In this document: positions 38,386 through 48,539 of the stretch, in pieces
Layout of the letters: every line of letters begins with the position of its first letter
Position numbering within the stretch: position 1 is the stretch's first letter
Assembly: GCF_000312485.1 (NCBI RefSeq)
Contig: NZ_HE997643.1
Span: forward strand, 127,492 to 191,491
DNA: 64,000 bases
Source: Yersinia massiliensis CCUG 53443
GTDB lineage: Bacteria; Pseudomonadota; Gammaproteobacteria; Enterobacterales; Enterobacteriaceae
Direction of reading: 5' to 3'
Made by a program: the position numbers and the translations under genes
The notes under the pieces: generated by a model
Told to the model about the DNA's origin: nothing
Databases searched by the model: none
The model's input: the letters and a program-made list of their open reading frames with translations, nothing else

Positions 38386-39401
38386 TCTTCCAACAACAAT
38401 ATTTATACTGGCTAGCCGGTGTCGTTTTACTGATGGTCGCGGTGATGTCATTTCGAGATAAAGCCAACCCGCGCCGTTTCACGACAGGTTTATTCTGGGG
38501 GCTGTACGGGCTGGTTTTCTTGGTGGGAGACTGGACTTACCGTTTGGCGAATGCATTGGGCGGCGAAGGGCCCGATGAGAAGCGCATCCTGCATATTACT
38601 GTCGGCCTCGTGGTGATCGTGATGGCGTTGATTGCGGGCTTTGGTGGCGTAAAACTCGGTAGCTACCATCAGCGGACACCGCAAGAACGTGAAGTGAGCG
38701 CCAAGCGACTCGGTAACCGGCTGTTTATTCCTGCGTTGACGATCCCAGTGGTCACGGTCATTGGCGTCTTGCTGTTTAATAACATTCCTGCCTTGGATTT
38801 ATGGCTGTTTGGTGCGGGTAATCACGCGACCTTAGTGACTTTGTTCTCAATGACGGTGGGCTGTGTGTTGGGCTTAATCATTGCGGTGGTCATGACTCAT
38901 GAGACGGCTGCGCAACCGGTGCAGGAGGCTCGGCGTTTACTGGACTCGATTGGCTGGGCGTTTATCTTGCCGCAGATTCTGGCAACACTGGGCTTGCTGT
39001 TTACCACCGCGGGTGTCGGTACCGCCATTGCACACCTGACTCAAGAGTATCTGGCTGTTGATCATCGCTTTGTCGCCGTCGCCGTCTATGCTATTGGCAT
39101 GGCAGTGCTCACCATGATTATGGGCAATGCGTTTGCCGCATTCCCTATTGTGACGGCGGGTATCGGTATTCCTATCTTGGTGTTACAACATGGCGGCAAT
39201 CCGGCGGTAATGGCCGCGATCGGGATGTTCTCCGGTTACTGCGGTACATTGATGACGCCAATGGCGGCCAACTTTAATATTGTTCCTGCTGCCTTGTTGG
39301 AATTACCAGATAAAAACGCGGTGATCAAAGCACAGATACCGACCGGCGTTACGCTATTAATAGTGAACGTATTTTTGCTCTATTTCCTGATGTTCCTCTA
39401 G
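38382..39401 (+). CDS. DUF979 membrane protein, predicted transporter part
   Basis: A 339-residue polytopic membrane protein with about nine hydrophobic helices, member of DUF979, always paired with DUF969. Conserved segments are [17 protein letters not shown] and [18 protein letters not shown], reminiscent of helical-hairpin anion transporters. It overlaps DUF969 and is followed by pcp after 8 bp, so all three are co-transcribed. Transport role is inferred from context. Confidence 0.82.
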   Translation: MIFQQQYLYWLAGVVLLMVAVMSFRDKANPRRFTTGLFWGLYGLVFLVGDWTYRLANALGGEGPDEKRILHITVGLVVIVMALIAGFGGVKLGSYHQRTPQEREVSAKRLGNRLFIPALTIPVVTVIGVLLFNNIPALDLWLFGAGNHATLVTLFSMTVGCVLGLIIAVVMTHETAAQPVQEARRLLDSIGWAFILPQILATLGLLFTTAGVGTAIAHLTQEYLAVDHRFVAVAVYAIGMAVLTMIMGNAFAAFPIVTAGIGIPILVLQHGGNPAVMAAIGMFSGYCGTLMTPMAANFNIVPAALLELPDKNAVIKAQIPTGVTLLIVNVFLLYFLMFL

Positions 39402-39409
39402 GAGAGCCA

Positions 39410-40057
39410 ATGAAAAGCGTACTTATTACTGGGTTTGAGCCCTTTGGCGGAGAGCGAGTGAATCCTTCGTGGGAAGTCGTTAAGCAGCTGAATGATTTAA
39501 TGTTGGGTGGGGTCAGAGTGGTGGCCCGCCAACTACCTTGTGCTTTTGGCGAAGCACTCTCCGCACTAAATGCCGCGATGGACGATGTTCAACCCACACT
39601 CGTGTTAGCCATTGGTCAGGCTGGGGGACGGGCAGATATTACTATCGAACGTGTTGCGATTAACATTGATGATGCACGAATTCCGGACAATTTGGGTCAG
39701 CAACCGGTCGATCAGCCTATCGTTGAAAATGGCCCTGCGGCCTATTTTACCCGTTTGCCGATAAAGGCCATGGTGCAAGGAATACGTGATGCGGGGATAC
39801 CGGCTTCGGTTTCTCAAACAGCAGGGACTTATGTCTGTAACCACGTGATGTATGGCCTATTGCATCGATTGAATCAGATGAATAGCGATGTAAAAGGGGG
39901 ATTTATTCATATCCCTTATTTGCCAGAGCAGGCGGTGGCTCATCCTGGTGCGCCAAGTATGTCGACGCAATCGGTATTGATAGCCTTGGAGTTAGCGATA
40001 TCAGTCGCGTTGCAAATTGAGCATGATTTGCATATTTCTGGTGGGGCCATTCACTAG
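39410..40057 (+). CDS. pcp: Pyrrolidone-carboxylate peptidase
   Basis: Cysteine peptidase (family C15) that removes N-terminal pyroglutamate from peptides, 215 aa. N-terminal [16 protein letters not shown], the catalytic Glu in [13 protein letters not shown] near residue 80, the catalytic Cys in [14 protein letters not shown] near 143 and the His in [12 protein letters not shown] near 167 are all present. The released 5-oxoproline is the substrate of PxpABC encoded upstream, so this is the last gene of a coherent salvage operon. Confidence 0.95.
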   Translation: MKSVLITGFEPFGGERVNPSWEVVKQLNDLMLGGVRVVARQLPCAFGEALSALNAAMDDVQPTLVLAIGQAGGRADITIERVAINIDDARIPDNLGQQPVDQPIVENGPAAYFTRLPIKAMVQGIRDAGIPASVSQTAGTYVCNHVMYGLLHRLNQMNSDVKGGFIHIPYLPEQAVAHPGAPSMSTQSVLIALELAISVALQIEHDLHISGGAIH

Positions 40058-40071
40058 TCGAGATCAATAAT

Positions 40072-40093
40072 AACGCCACCTGACGGTGGCGTT
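40072..40093. terminator. Bidirectional terminator between pcp and gltA
   Basis: Nine-pair stem AACGCCACC/GGTGGCGTT with loop TGAC between the convergent genes. The T content is modest on both sides (TTTCTCT rightward; TTATTATT leftward). Confidence 0.75.
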
Positions 40094-40115
40094 TCTCTAG
40101 CAAGCATCAATCGGC

Positions 40116-41399
40116 TTACTTCTGTAATTGGCTTTTAAAATCACGCTCAGCGTAACCGGTATAAAGTTGACGCGGACGAGCGATTTTAATGCCGTCATCG
40201 TGCATTTCATTCCAGTGAGCAATCCAGCCGATGGTACGGGCAATCGCGAACATCACCGTAAACATGGAAGAAGGGATCCCCATTGCTTTCAGGATGATAC
40301 CTGAATAGAAGTCTACGTTCGGGTACAGTTTCTTCTCAATGAAGTACGGGTCGTTCAGTGCGATACGCTCCAGCTCCATCGCGACTTCCAGCAGGTTGTC
40401 GTTCAGGTTTAGCTCTTTCAGCACTTCATGACAGGTTTCACGCATAACGGTCGCGCGTGGGTCGTGGTTTTTGTACACACGATGACCAAAGCCCATCAGA
40501 CGGAAAGAGTCATTTTTGTCTTTCGCGCGGCGGATAAATTCAGGAATGTGTTCTACGCTTTTGATCTCTTCCAGCATCTTCAAGCAAGCTTCGTTTGCAC
40601 CACCGTGAGCTGGCCCCCACAAAGAGGCGATACCCGCGGCAATACACGCAAACGGGTTCGCGCCAGAAGAACCTGCGGTACGCACTGTTGAAGTCGACGC
40701 GTTTTGCTCATGGTCAGCATGCAGAATGAAAATGCGATCCATAGCGCGTTCTAACACTGGATTGACTTCGTATTTCTCACAGGGTGTGGAGAACATCATG
40801 TGCAGGAAATTACCGGCATAGGACAGGTCGTTACGCGGATAAACGAAAGGTTGGCCAATGGAATACTTGTAACACATCGCGGCAACGGTCGGCATTTTGG
40901 ACAGCAGACGGAAGGCGGTGATTTCACGGTGACGTTCGTTATTGACATCCAGCGCATCGTGGTAGAAGGCGGCCAATGCGCCTGTGACACCACACAATAC
41001 CGCCATTGGGTGTGAATCGCGGCGGAAACCGTGGAACAGACGAGTAATCTGCTCATGAATCATGGTATGGCGGGTGACCGTGGTTCTGAACGTTTCGTAC
41101 TCTTCAGCCGTTGGTGTTTCGCCGTACAGCAGAATGTAACAAACTTCCAGATAGGTAGATTCTTTTGCTAACTGGGCAATCGGGAAGCCACGGTGCAGCA
41201 GAATACCTTCATCACCATCAATGTAAGTGATTTTTGATTCGCAGGATGCGGTAGAGGTAAAACCGGGGTCAAAGGTGAAATAACCTTTCGAACCTAAGGT
41301 ACGGACGTCAATGACGTCAGTGCCGAGGGTTGGGGATAGCACGCCCAGTTCGATCGCAGCTTCGCCTTCTAGATTCAGCGTCGCCTTTTTATTAGCCAT
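40116..41399 (-). CDS. gltA: Citrate synthase (type II)
   Basis: Condenses acetyl-CoA and oxaloacetate. The 427-residue NADH-sensitive hexameric form matches E. coli GltA in length. Active-site residues lie in [12 protein letters not shown] (His near 265), [13 protein letters not shown] (His near 306) and NVDFYSGI (Asp near 363). It diverges from sdhC across a 762-bp region; oxygen and carbon control of that region is known in E. coli. Confidence 0.98.
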   Translation of the reverse strand: MANKKATLNLEGEAAIELGVLSPTLGTDVIDVRTLGSKGYFTFDPGFTSTASCESKITYIDGDEGILLHRGFPIAQLAKESTYLEVCYILLYGETPTAEEYETFRTTVTRHTMIHEQITRLFHGFRRDSHPMAVLCGVTGALAAFYHDALDVNNERHREITAFRLLSKMPTVAAMCYKYSIGQPFVYPRNDLSYAGNFLHMMFSTPCEKYEVNPVLERAMDRIFILHADHEQNASTSTVRTAGSSGANPFACIAAGIASLWGPAHGGANEACLKMLEEIKSVEHIPEFIRRAKDKNDSFRLMGFGHRVYKNHDPRATVMRETCHEVLKELNLNDNLLEVAMELERIALNDPYFIEKKLYPNVDFYSGIILKAMGIPSSMFTVMFAIARTIGWIAHWNEMHDDGIKIARPRQLYTGYAERDFKSQLQK

Positions 41400-42161
41400 T
41401 TACAGTCTCCTTAGCGCTTATTTTAAAACCTCTAACAACTAAAATAGCCTATTTACCTGACAGGCAGCACTGTTCTGTTTAATTCATCGTTTACTCTTCA
41501 GATTTGGCGTTGCTGCGTAAGTCACCGTTTTCACTTATCCGATTAACTTATCAGCGTAAGTTCGTAGGGGTTCGTTATTTTTCGGTCTTACTACATTCGC
41601 CAAATTTCTTGGATCGAGAATGCGACGTAGGGTACAGAGTATCTCACCAATGCAGCCCGCGATCCGATGAGTTGGATTAACAGGTTTTGTTATTAAGTTG
41701 TTAGCGATTTGTCAGATTCTTATCTTTTATAATTTAGTGCCTACGATTTGTATGGGGATATTCATTCATTACACTGTTACATAACTCAGGCTTATGGGGA
41801 AGTGTATACGTAGACCTTTAGTGAATGATATGACCTATTTCGACTCTAGTTGTAAGTTAAATGTTTATTCTTTGTCAAATCAGATAATTAATTTTATGTA
41901 AATTATGTAAATCGTGATCCTAATCACTGTTCAGGGGAAATGTTCCCAATCAGATTGTGTGGGAATTGTAATAAGAATGTGAACCCCCTATACTGCCGCC
42001 AGGTCTCCGGATTACCCTGAAGTAGGAGCACCCAGCGTTATAAAAACACGCCATGAAGCATTCAGGATGTTATGCCACATGTGTGATGTGAAGGGTTTAA
42101 ACTCTTGACGCTGTCTGATCCCCACCCAGGCCCGGAGGATGGAAATTAAAATAAGAGCTGT
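41400..42161. other. Divergent gltA / sdhC regulatory region
   Basis: 762 bp without a gene; the centre is AT-rich. A CRP-like site is listed separately. In E. coli this region carries ArcA, FNR and CRP control of both operons; I could not assign individual ArcA or FNR sites or the promoters. No small RNA was recognised. Confidence 0.6.
41914..41927. promoter_or_regulatory. Candidate CRP site in the gltA-sdhC region
   Basis: Perfect GTGA-N6-TCAC core 235 bp before sdhC and 515 bp before gltA. CRP activation of sdhCDAB and gltA is established in E. coli. Confidence 0.5.
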
Positions 42162-42551
42162 GTGGGCAAAAACGTGAAAAAACAAAGACCTGTCAATTTG
42201 GATCTGCAAACGATCCGATTTCCTGTTACTGCGATAGCGTCCATTTTACACCGCGTCTCTGGCGTAATGACTTTCGTTGCCGTTGGTATCCTCCTTTGGC
42301 TGTTAGGTTTGTCTGTTTCCTCGCAAGATGGATTCATGCAAGCTGCGGCGATCATGAATAGCTTTATTGTTAAATTCATCTTCTGGGGAATACTCACTGC
42401 GCTGGCCTATCACGTTTGCGGTGGCATCCGCCACTTGCTAATGGATTTTGGCTATATCGAAGAGAGCTTGGCTGCGGGGACCCGCTCCGCCCAAGTGACA
42501 ATGGTGTTAACTTTGGTGCTGTCAGTTTTAGCTGGAGTCCTCGTATGGTAA
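42162..42551 (+). CDS. sdhC: Succinate dehydrogenase cytochrome b556 subunit
   Basis: Membrane anchor of succinate:quinone oxidoreductase, 129 aa with three helices. The [13 protein letters not shown] segment, the quinone/haem motif SILHRVSGV (Ser and Arg near residues 27-31) and the haem-ligand His in [13 protein letters not shown] near 84 are visible. The start is GTG at 42162, which aligns exactly with the 129-residue E. coli protein; the next GTG at 42174 is an alternative. It overlaps sdhD by seven bases. Confidence 0.95.
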   Translation: MGKNVKKQRPVNLDLQTIRFPVTAIASILHRVSGVMTFVAVGILLWLLGLSVSSQDGFMQAAAIMNSFIVKFIFWGILTALAYHVCGGIRHLLMDFGYIEESLAAGTRSAQVTMVLTLVLSVLAGVLVW

Positions 42552-42892
42552 GCAATGCTTCTGCGTTAGGGCGTAATGGAGTACACGACTGGCTGTTACT
42601 GCGTGCTTCTGCAATCGTCATCACTCTATATATTCTTTATATTCTGGGCTTCGTGATTATCGTCCCAGATATCACCTATGAAATCTGGCGTGGCTTCTTC
42701 GCTTCGCACATCACAAAAGTATTTACCCTGCTGACATTACTGTCGATTCTGGCTCACGCTTGGATTGGTCTGTGGCAGGTGTTAACGGACTATGTAAAAC
42801 CACTAGCGATACGATTGGTGCTACAACTTGCCGTCGTGGTTACGCTGCTGGTCTACCTCTTATATGGAACAATTGTGGTGTGGGGTGCTTAA
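42545..42892 (+). CDS. sdhD: Succinate dehydrogenase membrane anchor subunit
   Basis: Second membrane subunit, 115 aa as in E. coli, beginning [20 protein letters not shown]; the three helices follow, with the haem/quinone region [14 protein letters not shown]. The start ATG at 42545 lies inside the sdhC stop (ATGGTAA). The longer frame from 42416 is antecedent to that start and lies within sdhC, so it is rejected. Stop is directly followed by the sdhA start. Confidence 0.95.
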   Translation: MVSNASALGRNGVHDWLLLRASAIVITLYILYILGFVIIVPDITYEIWRGFFASHITKVFTLLTLLSILAHAWIGLWQVLTDYVKPLAIRLVLQLAVVVTLLVYLLYGTIVVWGA

Positions 42893-44659
42893 ATGAAACT
42901 GCCGGTCAGAGAGTTTGATGCTGTTGTTATCGGTGCGGGTGGTGCAGGTATGCGCGCCGCGCTGCAAATTTCCCAAATGGGGCTGTCTTGTGCCCTAATC
43001 TCTAAAGTTTTCCCGACTCGTTCTCATACTGTGTCTGCGCAGGGTGGTATTACCGTTGCCTTGGGTAATACCCACGAAGACAACTGGGAATGGCACATGT
43101 ATGACACCGTCAAAGGTTCTGATTATATCGGTGACCAGGACGCTATCGAGTATATGTGTAAAACAGGCCCAGAAGCGGTTCTGGAACTGGAGCACATGGG
43201 ATTACCTTTCTCCCGTTTAGACGATGGCAGCATTTATCAGCGTCCATTCGGTGGCCAGTCGCTGAACTTTGGCGGTGGGCAAGCCGCACGTACCGCGGCG
43301 GCGGCTGACCGTACAGGGCATGCACTGCTGCACACTCTTTATCAGCAAAACCTGAAAAACCACACCACCATTTTTTCTGAATGGTATGCCTTGGATTTAG
43401 TGAAGAATCAGGATGGTGCTTTCGTTGGCTGTACCGCTATCTGCATTGAAACCGGTGAAGTGGTTTATTTCAAAGCTAGTGCAACGATATTGGCAACAGG
43501 CGGAGCAGGTCGCATTTATCAATCCACCACCAATGCACACATTAATACCGGTGATGGTGTTGGTATGGCGCTGCGTGCGGGTGTACCCGTGCAGGATATG
43601 GAAATGTGGCAGTTCCACCCGACCGGTATCGCGGGTGCTGGGGTATTGGTCACCGAAGGTTGCCGCGGCGAAGGCGGTTATTTGCTGAATAAGCACGGCG
43701 AGCGCTTTATGGAACGTTATGCTCCGAACGCCAAAGATTTGGCGGGTCGTGACGTAGTGGCACGTTCCATTATGATCGAAATCCGTGAAGGCCGTGGTTG
43801 TGATGGTCCTTGGGGGCCGCATGCCAAGCTGAAGTTGGATCACTTGGGTAAAGATGTATTGGAGTCCCGTCTGCCGGGTATTCTGGAGTTATCTCGTACC
43901 TTTGCCCACGTTGACCCAGTCAAAGAACCTATTCCAGTCATTCCAACGTGCCATTACATGATGGGTGGGATCCCAACCAAAGTGACGGGGCAAGCGATCA
44001 CCGTGAATGAAAAGGGTGAAGATGTTGTGATCCCTGGCCTGTTTGCTGTCGGTGAAATTGCCTGTGTTTCCGTCCACGGTGCAAACCGTTTGGGGGGCAA
44101 CTCATTACTGGATCTGGTGGTATTTGGCCGCGCTGCTGGCATGCATCTGCAAGAGTCATTGATGGAGCAGGGTGCCAGCCGCGATGCTAGCGATTCTGAT
44201 ATTGAAGCTTCACTTGATCGCATGAATCGCTGGAATAACACCCGTTCAGGTGAAGACCCAGTTGAGATCCGTAAAGCACTACAAGCCTGCATGCAGAATA
44301 ACTTCTCGGTGTTCCGTGAAGGTGATGCCATGGCAAACGGCTTGGAAGAACTGAAAGTTATCCGTGAACGTCTGCAAAATGCCCGTCTGGATGACACTTC
44401 CAGTGAGTTCAATACCCAACGTATTGAATGTTTGGAATTGGATAACCTGATGGAAACCGCGTTTTCCACCGCTGTGTCAGCAAACTTCCGTACCGAAAGT
44501 CGTGGCGCGCATAGCCGCTTCGACTTCCCAGAGCGTGATGATGCGAACTGGCTGTGCCACTCGCTGTATTTGCCAGACACTGAAAGCATGACCCGCCGTG
44601 AGGTAAACATGCAACCTAAGCTACGCCCGGCCTTCCCGCCGAAAGTGCGTTCTTATTAA
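42893..44659 (+). CDS. sdhA: Succinate dehydrogenase flavoprotein subunit
   Basis: Catalytic subunit oxidising succinate to fumarate, 588 aa. The dinucleotide fold is [14 protein letters not shown], covalent FAD attaches to His45 in [11 protein letters not shown], and active-site segments are [21 protein letters not shown] and [10 protein letters not shown]. The C-terminus [17 protein letters not shown] is typical. Starts immediately after the sdhD stop, third gene of sdhCDAB. Confidence 0.98.
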   Translation: MKLPVREFDAVVIGAGGAGMRAALQISQMGLSCALISKVFPTRSHTVSAQGGITVALGNTHEDNWEWHMYDTVKGSDYIGDQDAIEYMCKTGPEAVLELEHMGLPFSRLDDGSIYQRPFGGQSLNFGGGQAARTAAAADRTGHALLHTLYQQNLKNHTTIFSEWYALDLVKNQDGAFVGCTAICIETGEVVYFKASATILATGGAGRIYQSTTNAHINTGDGVGMALRAGVPVQDMEMWQFHPTGIAGAGVLVTEGCRGEGGYLLNKHGERFMERYAPNAKDLAGRDVVARSIMIEIREGRGCDGPWGPHAKLKLDHLGKDVLESRLPGILELSRTFAHVDPVKEPIPVIPTCHYMMGGIPTKVTGQAITVNEKGEDVVIPGLFAVGEIACVSVHGANRLGGNSLLDLVVFGRAAGMHLQESLMEQGASRDASDSDIEASLDRMNRWNNTRSGEDPVEIRKALQACMQNNFSVFREGDAMANGLEELKVIRERLQNARLDDTSSEFNTQRIECLELDNLMETAFSTAVSANFRTESRGAHSRFDFPERDDANWLCHSLYLPDTESMTRREVNMQPKLRPAFPPKVRSY

Positions 44660-44713
44660 GGCATGTGTTGTGTTGATAGGGTTAAATTCTAACCCGTTGC
44701 GGAGGAATAGATC

Positions 44714-45430
44714 ATGAAACTTGAGTTCTCAATTTATCGCTACAACCCGGACGTCGATAACGCGCCGCACATGCAAGATTACACGCTGGAAGCGGAAGAA
44801 GGCCGGGACATGATGTTGCTGGATGCACTTATCCAGTTGAAAGAAACAGATCCAACGCTATCGTTTCGTCGCTCCTGCCGTGAGGGCGTTTGCGGTTCCG
44901 ATGGTCTGAATATGAATGGCAAAAACGGCTTGGCATGTATCACACCAATCTCAGCGTTGCAAAAAGCTAATAAGAAGATTGTGATTCGCCCATTACCGGG
45001 GCTACCAGTGGTGCGAGATTTAGTCGTCGACATGGGGCAATTTTATACTCAGTACGAGAAAATTAAGCCTTATCTCTTAAATGATGGCAAAAATCCGCCC
45101 GCGCGTGAGCATTTACAATCGCCTGAACAACGCGAGAAGCTGGATGGTCTGTACGAGTGCATCTTATGTGCTTGTTGTTCAACCTCTTGCCCGTCATTCT
45201 GGTGGAATCCGGATAAGTTTGTTGGTCCGGCGGGGCTGCTGGCTGCCTATCGCTTCTTGATAGATAGCCGTGATACCGAAACATCAGCACGATTGGATGA
45301 TCTGGACGACGCTTTCAGTGTTTTCCGCTGCCATAGCATCATGAATTGTGTCAGTGTTTGTCCTAAAGGTCTTAACCCAACCCAAGCGATTGGTCACATT
45401 AAGTCTATGTTGTTACAGCGTGGCGCGTAA
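44714..45430 (+). CDS. sdhB: Succinate dehydrogenase iron-sulphur subunit
   Basis: 238-residue electron-transfer subunit. The [2Fe-2S] ligands lie in SCREGVCGSDG and the following GLAC, with Asp in place of the third Cys as in E. coli; the [4Fe-4S] and [3Fe-4S] ligands lie in CILCACCSTSCPS and CHSIMNCVSVCPKGLNP. GGAGG precedes the ATG. Confidence 0.98.
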   Translation: MKLEFSIYRYNPDVDNAPHMQDYTLEAEEGRDMMLLDALIQLKETDPTLSFRRSCREGVCGSDGLNMNGKNGLACITPISALQKANKKIVIRPLPGLPVVRDLVVDMGQFYTQYEKIKPYLLNDGKNPPAREHLQSPEQREKLDGLYECILCACCSTSCPSFWWNPDKFVGPAGLLAAYRFLIDSRDTETSARLDDLDDAFSVFRCHSIMNCVSVCPKGLNPTQAIGHIKSMLLQRGA

Positions 45431-45485
45431 TCGTTAAAGCATCGCTAATGATAGTTGCAACGTAGGGCATGATGTGAGTTTATTA

Positions 45486-45508
45486 ACCTGGGGAATGATT
45501 CCCCAGGT
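45486..45508 (+). other. Hairpin after sdhB
   Basis: ACCTGGGGAA/TTCCCCAGGT, a perfect 10-bp stem with a 3-nt loop, without a T tract; 55 bp after the sdhB stop. It may be a partial terminator or stabilise the sdhCDAB message. Confidence 0.6.
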
Positions 45509-45511
45509 AGC

Positions 45512-45570
45512 TTCAAGGTAGGGAATCTCTAAAAACCGGCAAGCTGTCCGTTTTTAGAGGTTCCTTGAAC
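45512..45570 (+). other. Long imperfect hairpin between sdhB and sucA
   Basis: GGAATCTCTAAAAAC (45522-45536) pairs with GTTTTTAGAGGTTCC (45550-45564) in a 15-pair stem with one G-T pair and a 13-nt loop. TTCAAGG/CCTTGAA extends it outward past a short bulge. Together with the preceding hairpin it forms a strongly structured sdhB-sucA spacer. Confidence 0.6.
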
Positions 45571-45702
45571 GGGACCGTTAAGGTCCATAACAGAACGTGC
45601 ATTGAGCATGTCGAGTGAACCGTTTTTACGGCAAACCGTTGATATTACGGTGTATATGTTAACCACGGCGAAAACTGAAGCTTCAAAGCTTAAGGGATCA
45701 TG

Positions 45703-48510
45703 ATGCAGAACGGCGCAATGAAGGCCTGGCTGGATTCCTCCTATCTGGCGGGCGCGAACCAGTCCTACATAGAGCAGCTCTATGAAGACTTTTTAACTGA
45801 TCCTGGTTCCGTTGATGATAGTTGGCGTTCAATTTTTCAACAACTACCTACAACGGGTGTAAAACCTGATCAGTTCCACTCTCAAACGCGTGAGTATTTC
45901 CGTCGCTTGGCGAAGGACCCCTCGCGTTATAACTCATCCATCAGCGATCCTGAAAATGATGCCAAACAAGTTAAGGTGTTGCAGTTAATCAATGCCTTCC
46001 GCTTCCGCGGCCATCAACATGCTAACCTTGACCCACTCGGTTTATGGAAGCAAGAGTCTGTTCCAGACCTCGAACCTTCCTATCACAACCTGACTGACGC
46101 CGATTTCCAGAACACCTTCAATGTGGGCTCTTTTGCTATTGGCAAAGAAACCATGAAGCTGTCTGATCTGTATGCAGCTCTTAAACAGACCTACTGCGGT
46201 TCAATTGGCGCTGAATACATGCACATTACCAACACTGAAGAAAAACGCTGGCTACAACAGCGTATTGAATCAGTCGTCGGGAAACCAAAATTCAGCGAAG
46301 AAGAGAAGCGTCGCTTCCTAAGTGAACTGACTGCTGCTGAAGGTCTGGAGCGTTATTTAGGGGCTAAATTCCCAGGTGCGAAGCGATTCTCGCTGGAAGG
46401 TGGCGATTCATTGGTCACCATGCTCAAAGAGATGATCCGCCATGCGGGTAAAAATGGCACCCGTGAAGTCGTGCTAGGGATGGCTCACCGTGGCCGTCTG
46501 AACGTACTGATTAACGTACTCGGTAAGAAACCGGAAGATTTGTTTGATGAGTTTTCCGGTAAGCATAAAGAACATTTGGGGACGGGTGACGTTAAATATC
46601 ATCAGGGCTTCTCCTCTGATGTAGAAACAGAAGGCGGTCTGGTTCACTTAGCACTGGCCTTTAACCCATCGCATCTGGAAATTGTTAGCCCAGTCGTTAT
46701 CGGTTCTGTCCGCGCACGTCGTGATCGTCTGGATGAAGCCCGTAGCAACATGGTACTGCCTATCACCATCCACGGTGATGCGGCCATTGCTGGTCAAGGT
46801 GTGGTGCAAGAAACATTGAACATGTCACAAGCTCGCGGCTATGAAGTTGGCGGGACGGTGCGCATTGTCATCAACAACCAGATTGGGTTTACCACCTCAA
46901 ATCCACTGGATGCTCGTTCTACCCAGTACTGTACTGACATTGCCAAAATGGTACAGGCGCCGATCTTCCACGTGAATGCTGATGATCCTGAAGCGGTGGC
47001 GTTTGTCACTCGCTTAGCACTGGATTTCCGTAACACCTTTAAACGTGACGTGATGATCGATCTGGTTTGCTATCGTCGCCATGGGCATAACGAAGCCGAT
47101 GAGCCAAGTGCAACGCAGCCAGTGATGTATCAGAAGATCAAAAAACACCCGACACCACGCAAAATCTATGCGGATAAGCTGACCGAGCAAAACATTGCGA
47201 CCTTGGAAGATGCCACTGAAATGGTCAATCTTTATCGTGATGCCTTGGATCACGGCGACTGTGTAGTAGAAGAGTGGCGTCCGATGAATCTGCAATCCTT
47301 CACGTGGTCACCGTATCTGAACCATGAATGGGATGAAGAATACCCAAGCAAAGTTGAAATGAAACGCCTGCAAGACCTGGCGCGTCGTATCAGCCATGCA
47401 CCAGAAGCCATTGAAATGCAATCTCGTGTCGCCAAGATTTATAGCGATCGTGCTTTGATGGCCAGTGGCGAGAAGCCATTCGACTGGGGCGGTGCTGAAA
47501 CATTGGCTTACGCGACACTGGTTGATGAAGGTATTCCGATTCGCCTGTCGGGTGAAGATGCAGGACGCGGGACTTTCTTCCATCGTCATGCTGTCATCCA
47601 TAATCAAAAAAATGGCTCAGTTTACGTACCTTTGTCGAATGTACACAGCGGGCAGGGCGACTTCCAAGTTTGGGACTCAGTGCTGTCGGAAGAAGCTGTC
47701 TTGGCATTTGAATATGGTTACGCTACGGCAGAACCGCGTACCTTGACCATTTGGGAAGCGCAATTCGGTGACTTTGCCAACGGTGCTCAGGTCGTTATCG
47801 ATCAGTTCATTAGTTCTGGCGAACAGAAATGGGGCCGGATGTGTGGGTTGGTGATGCTGTTACCACATGGCTACGAAGGCCAAGGTCCAGAGCACTCATC
47901 TGCACGCTTGGAACGCTACCTGCAACTTTGTGCTGAACAAAATATGCAAGTGTGTATCCCATCAACACCGGCGCAGGTTTACCACATGATTCGCCGTCAG
48001 GCATTGCGTGGAATGCGTCGCCCGTTGGTCGTGATGTCACCTAAATCATTGTTACGTCATCCGTTGGCAATATCTTCGCTGGATGAATTGGCGAATGGGA
48101 CTTTCTTGCCTGCTATTGGTGAAATCGACGAGATGGACCCGAAAGGCATTAAGCGTGTCGTGATGTGTTCTGGCAAAGTCTATTATGATCTGTTGGAACA
48201 GCGCCGCAAGAATGGTCAAACCGATGTTGCTATCGTGCGTCTTGAGCAGCTTTATCCGTTCCCACACCACGCCGTTCAGGCTGTATTGGAGCAATTTGCT
48301 CATGTGCATGATTTCGTCTGGTGCCAAGAAGAGCCGCTTAACCAAGGCGCATGGTACTGCAGCCAACACAACTTCCGCGAAGTGATTCCATTTGGTGCTT
48401 CCTTGCGTTATGCAGGCCGTCCAGCATCCGCTTCACCGGCAGTTGGATACATTTCCGTACACCAGAAACAACAACAAGCTCTGGTTAATGACGCGCTGAC
48501 CGTTGAATAG
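45703..48510 (+). CDS. sucA: 2-oxoglutarate dehydrogenase E1 component
   Basis: Thiamine-diphosphate-dependent decarboxylase of the 2-oxoglutarate dehydrogenase complex, 935 aa. MQNGAMKAWLDSSYLAGANQ at the N-terminus, the TPP-binding region HGDAAIAGQGVVQETLNMS, NNQIGFTTSNP, YRRHGHNEADEPS and the C-terminal transketolase-like domain are as in E. coli. Two ATGs exist; 45703 is five bases from AAGGGA and aligns with the E. coli start, while 45700 is only two bases away. Confidence 0.97.
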   Translation: MQNGAMKAWLDSSYLAGANQSYIEQLYEDFLTDPGSVDDSWRSIFQQLPTTGVKPDQFHSQTREYFRRLAKDPSRYNSSISDPENDAKQVKVLQLINAFRFRGHQHANLDPLGLWKQESVPDLEPSYHNLTDADFQNTFNVGSFAIGKETMKLSDLYAALKQTYCGSIGAEYMHITNTEEKRWLQQRIESVVGKPKFSEEEKRRFLSELTAAEGLERYLGAKFPGAKRFSLEGGDSLVTMLKEMIRHAGKNGTREVVLGMAHRGRLNVLINVLGKKPEDLFDEFSGKHKEHLGTGDVKYHQGFSSDVETEGGLVHLALAFNPSHLEIVSPVVIGSVRARRDRLDEARSNMVLPITIHGDAAIAGQGVVQETLNMSQARGYEVGGTVRIVINNQIGFTTSNPLDARSTQYCTDIAKMVQAPIFHVNADDPEAVAFVTRLALDFRNTFKRDVMIDLVCYRRHGHNEADEPSATQPVMYQKIKKHPTPRKIYADKLTEQNIATLEDATEMVNLYRDALDHGDCVVEEWRPMNLQSFTWSPYLNHEWDEEYPSKVEMKRLQDLARRISHAPEAIEMQSRVAKIYSDRALMASGEKPFDWGGAETLAYATLVDEGIPIRLSGEDAGRGTFFHRHAVIHNQKNGSVYVPLSNVHSGQGDFQVWDSVLSEEAVLAFEYGYATAEPRTLTIWEAQFGDFANGAQVVIDQFISSGEQKWGRMCGLVMLLPHGYEGQGPEHSSARLERYLQLCAEQNMQVCIPSTPAQVYHMIRRQALRGMRRPLVVMSPKSLLRHPLAISSLDELANGTFLPAIGEIDEMDPKGIKRVVMCSGKVYYDLLEQRRKNGQTDVAIVRLEQLYPFPHHAVQAVLEQFAHVHDFVWCQEEPLNQGAWYCSQHNFREVIPFGASLRYAGRPASASPAVGYISVHQKQQQALVNDALTVE

Positions 48511-48539
48511 CGAGCCGGTTAACACATAAAGGATAGAGA

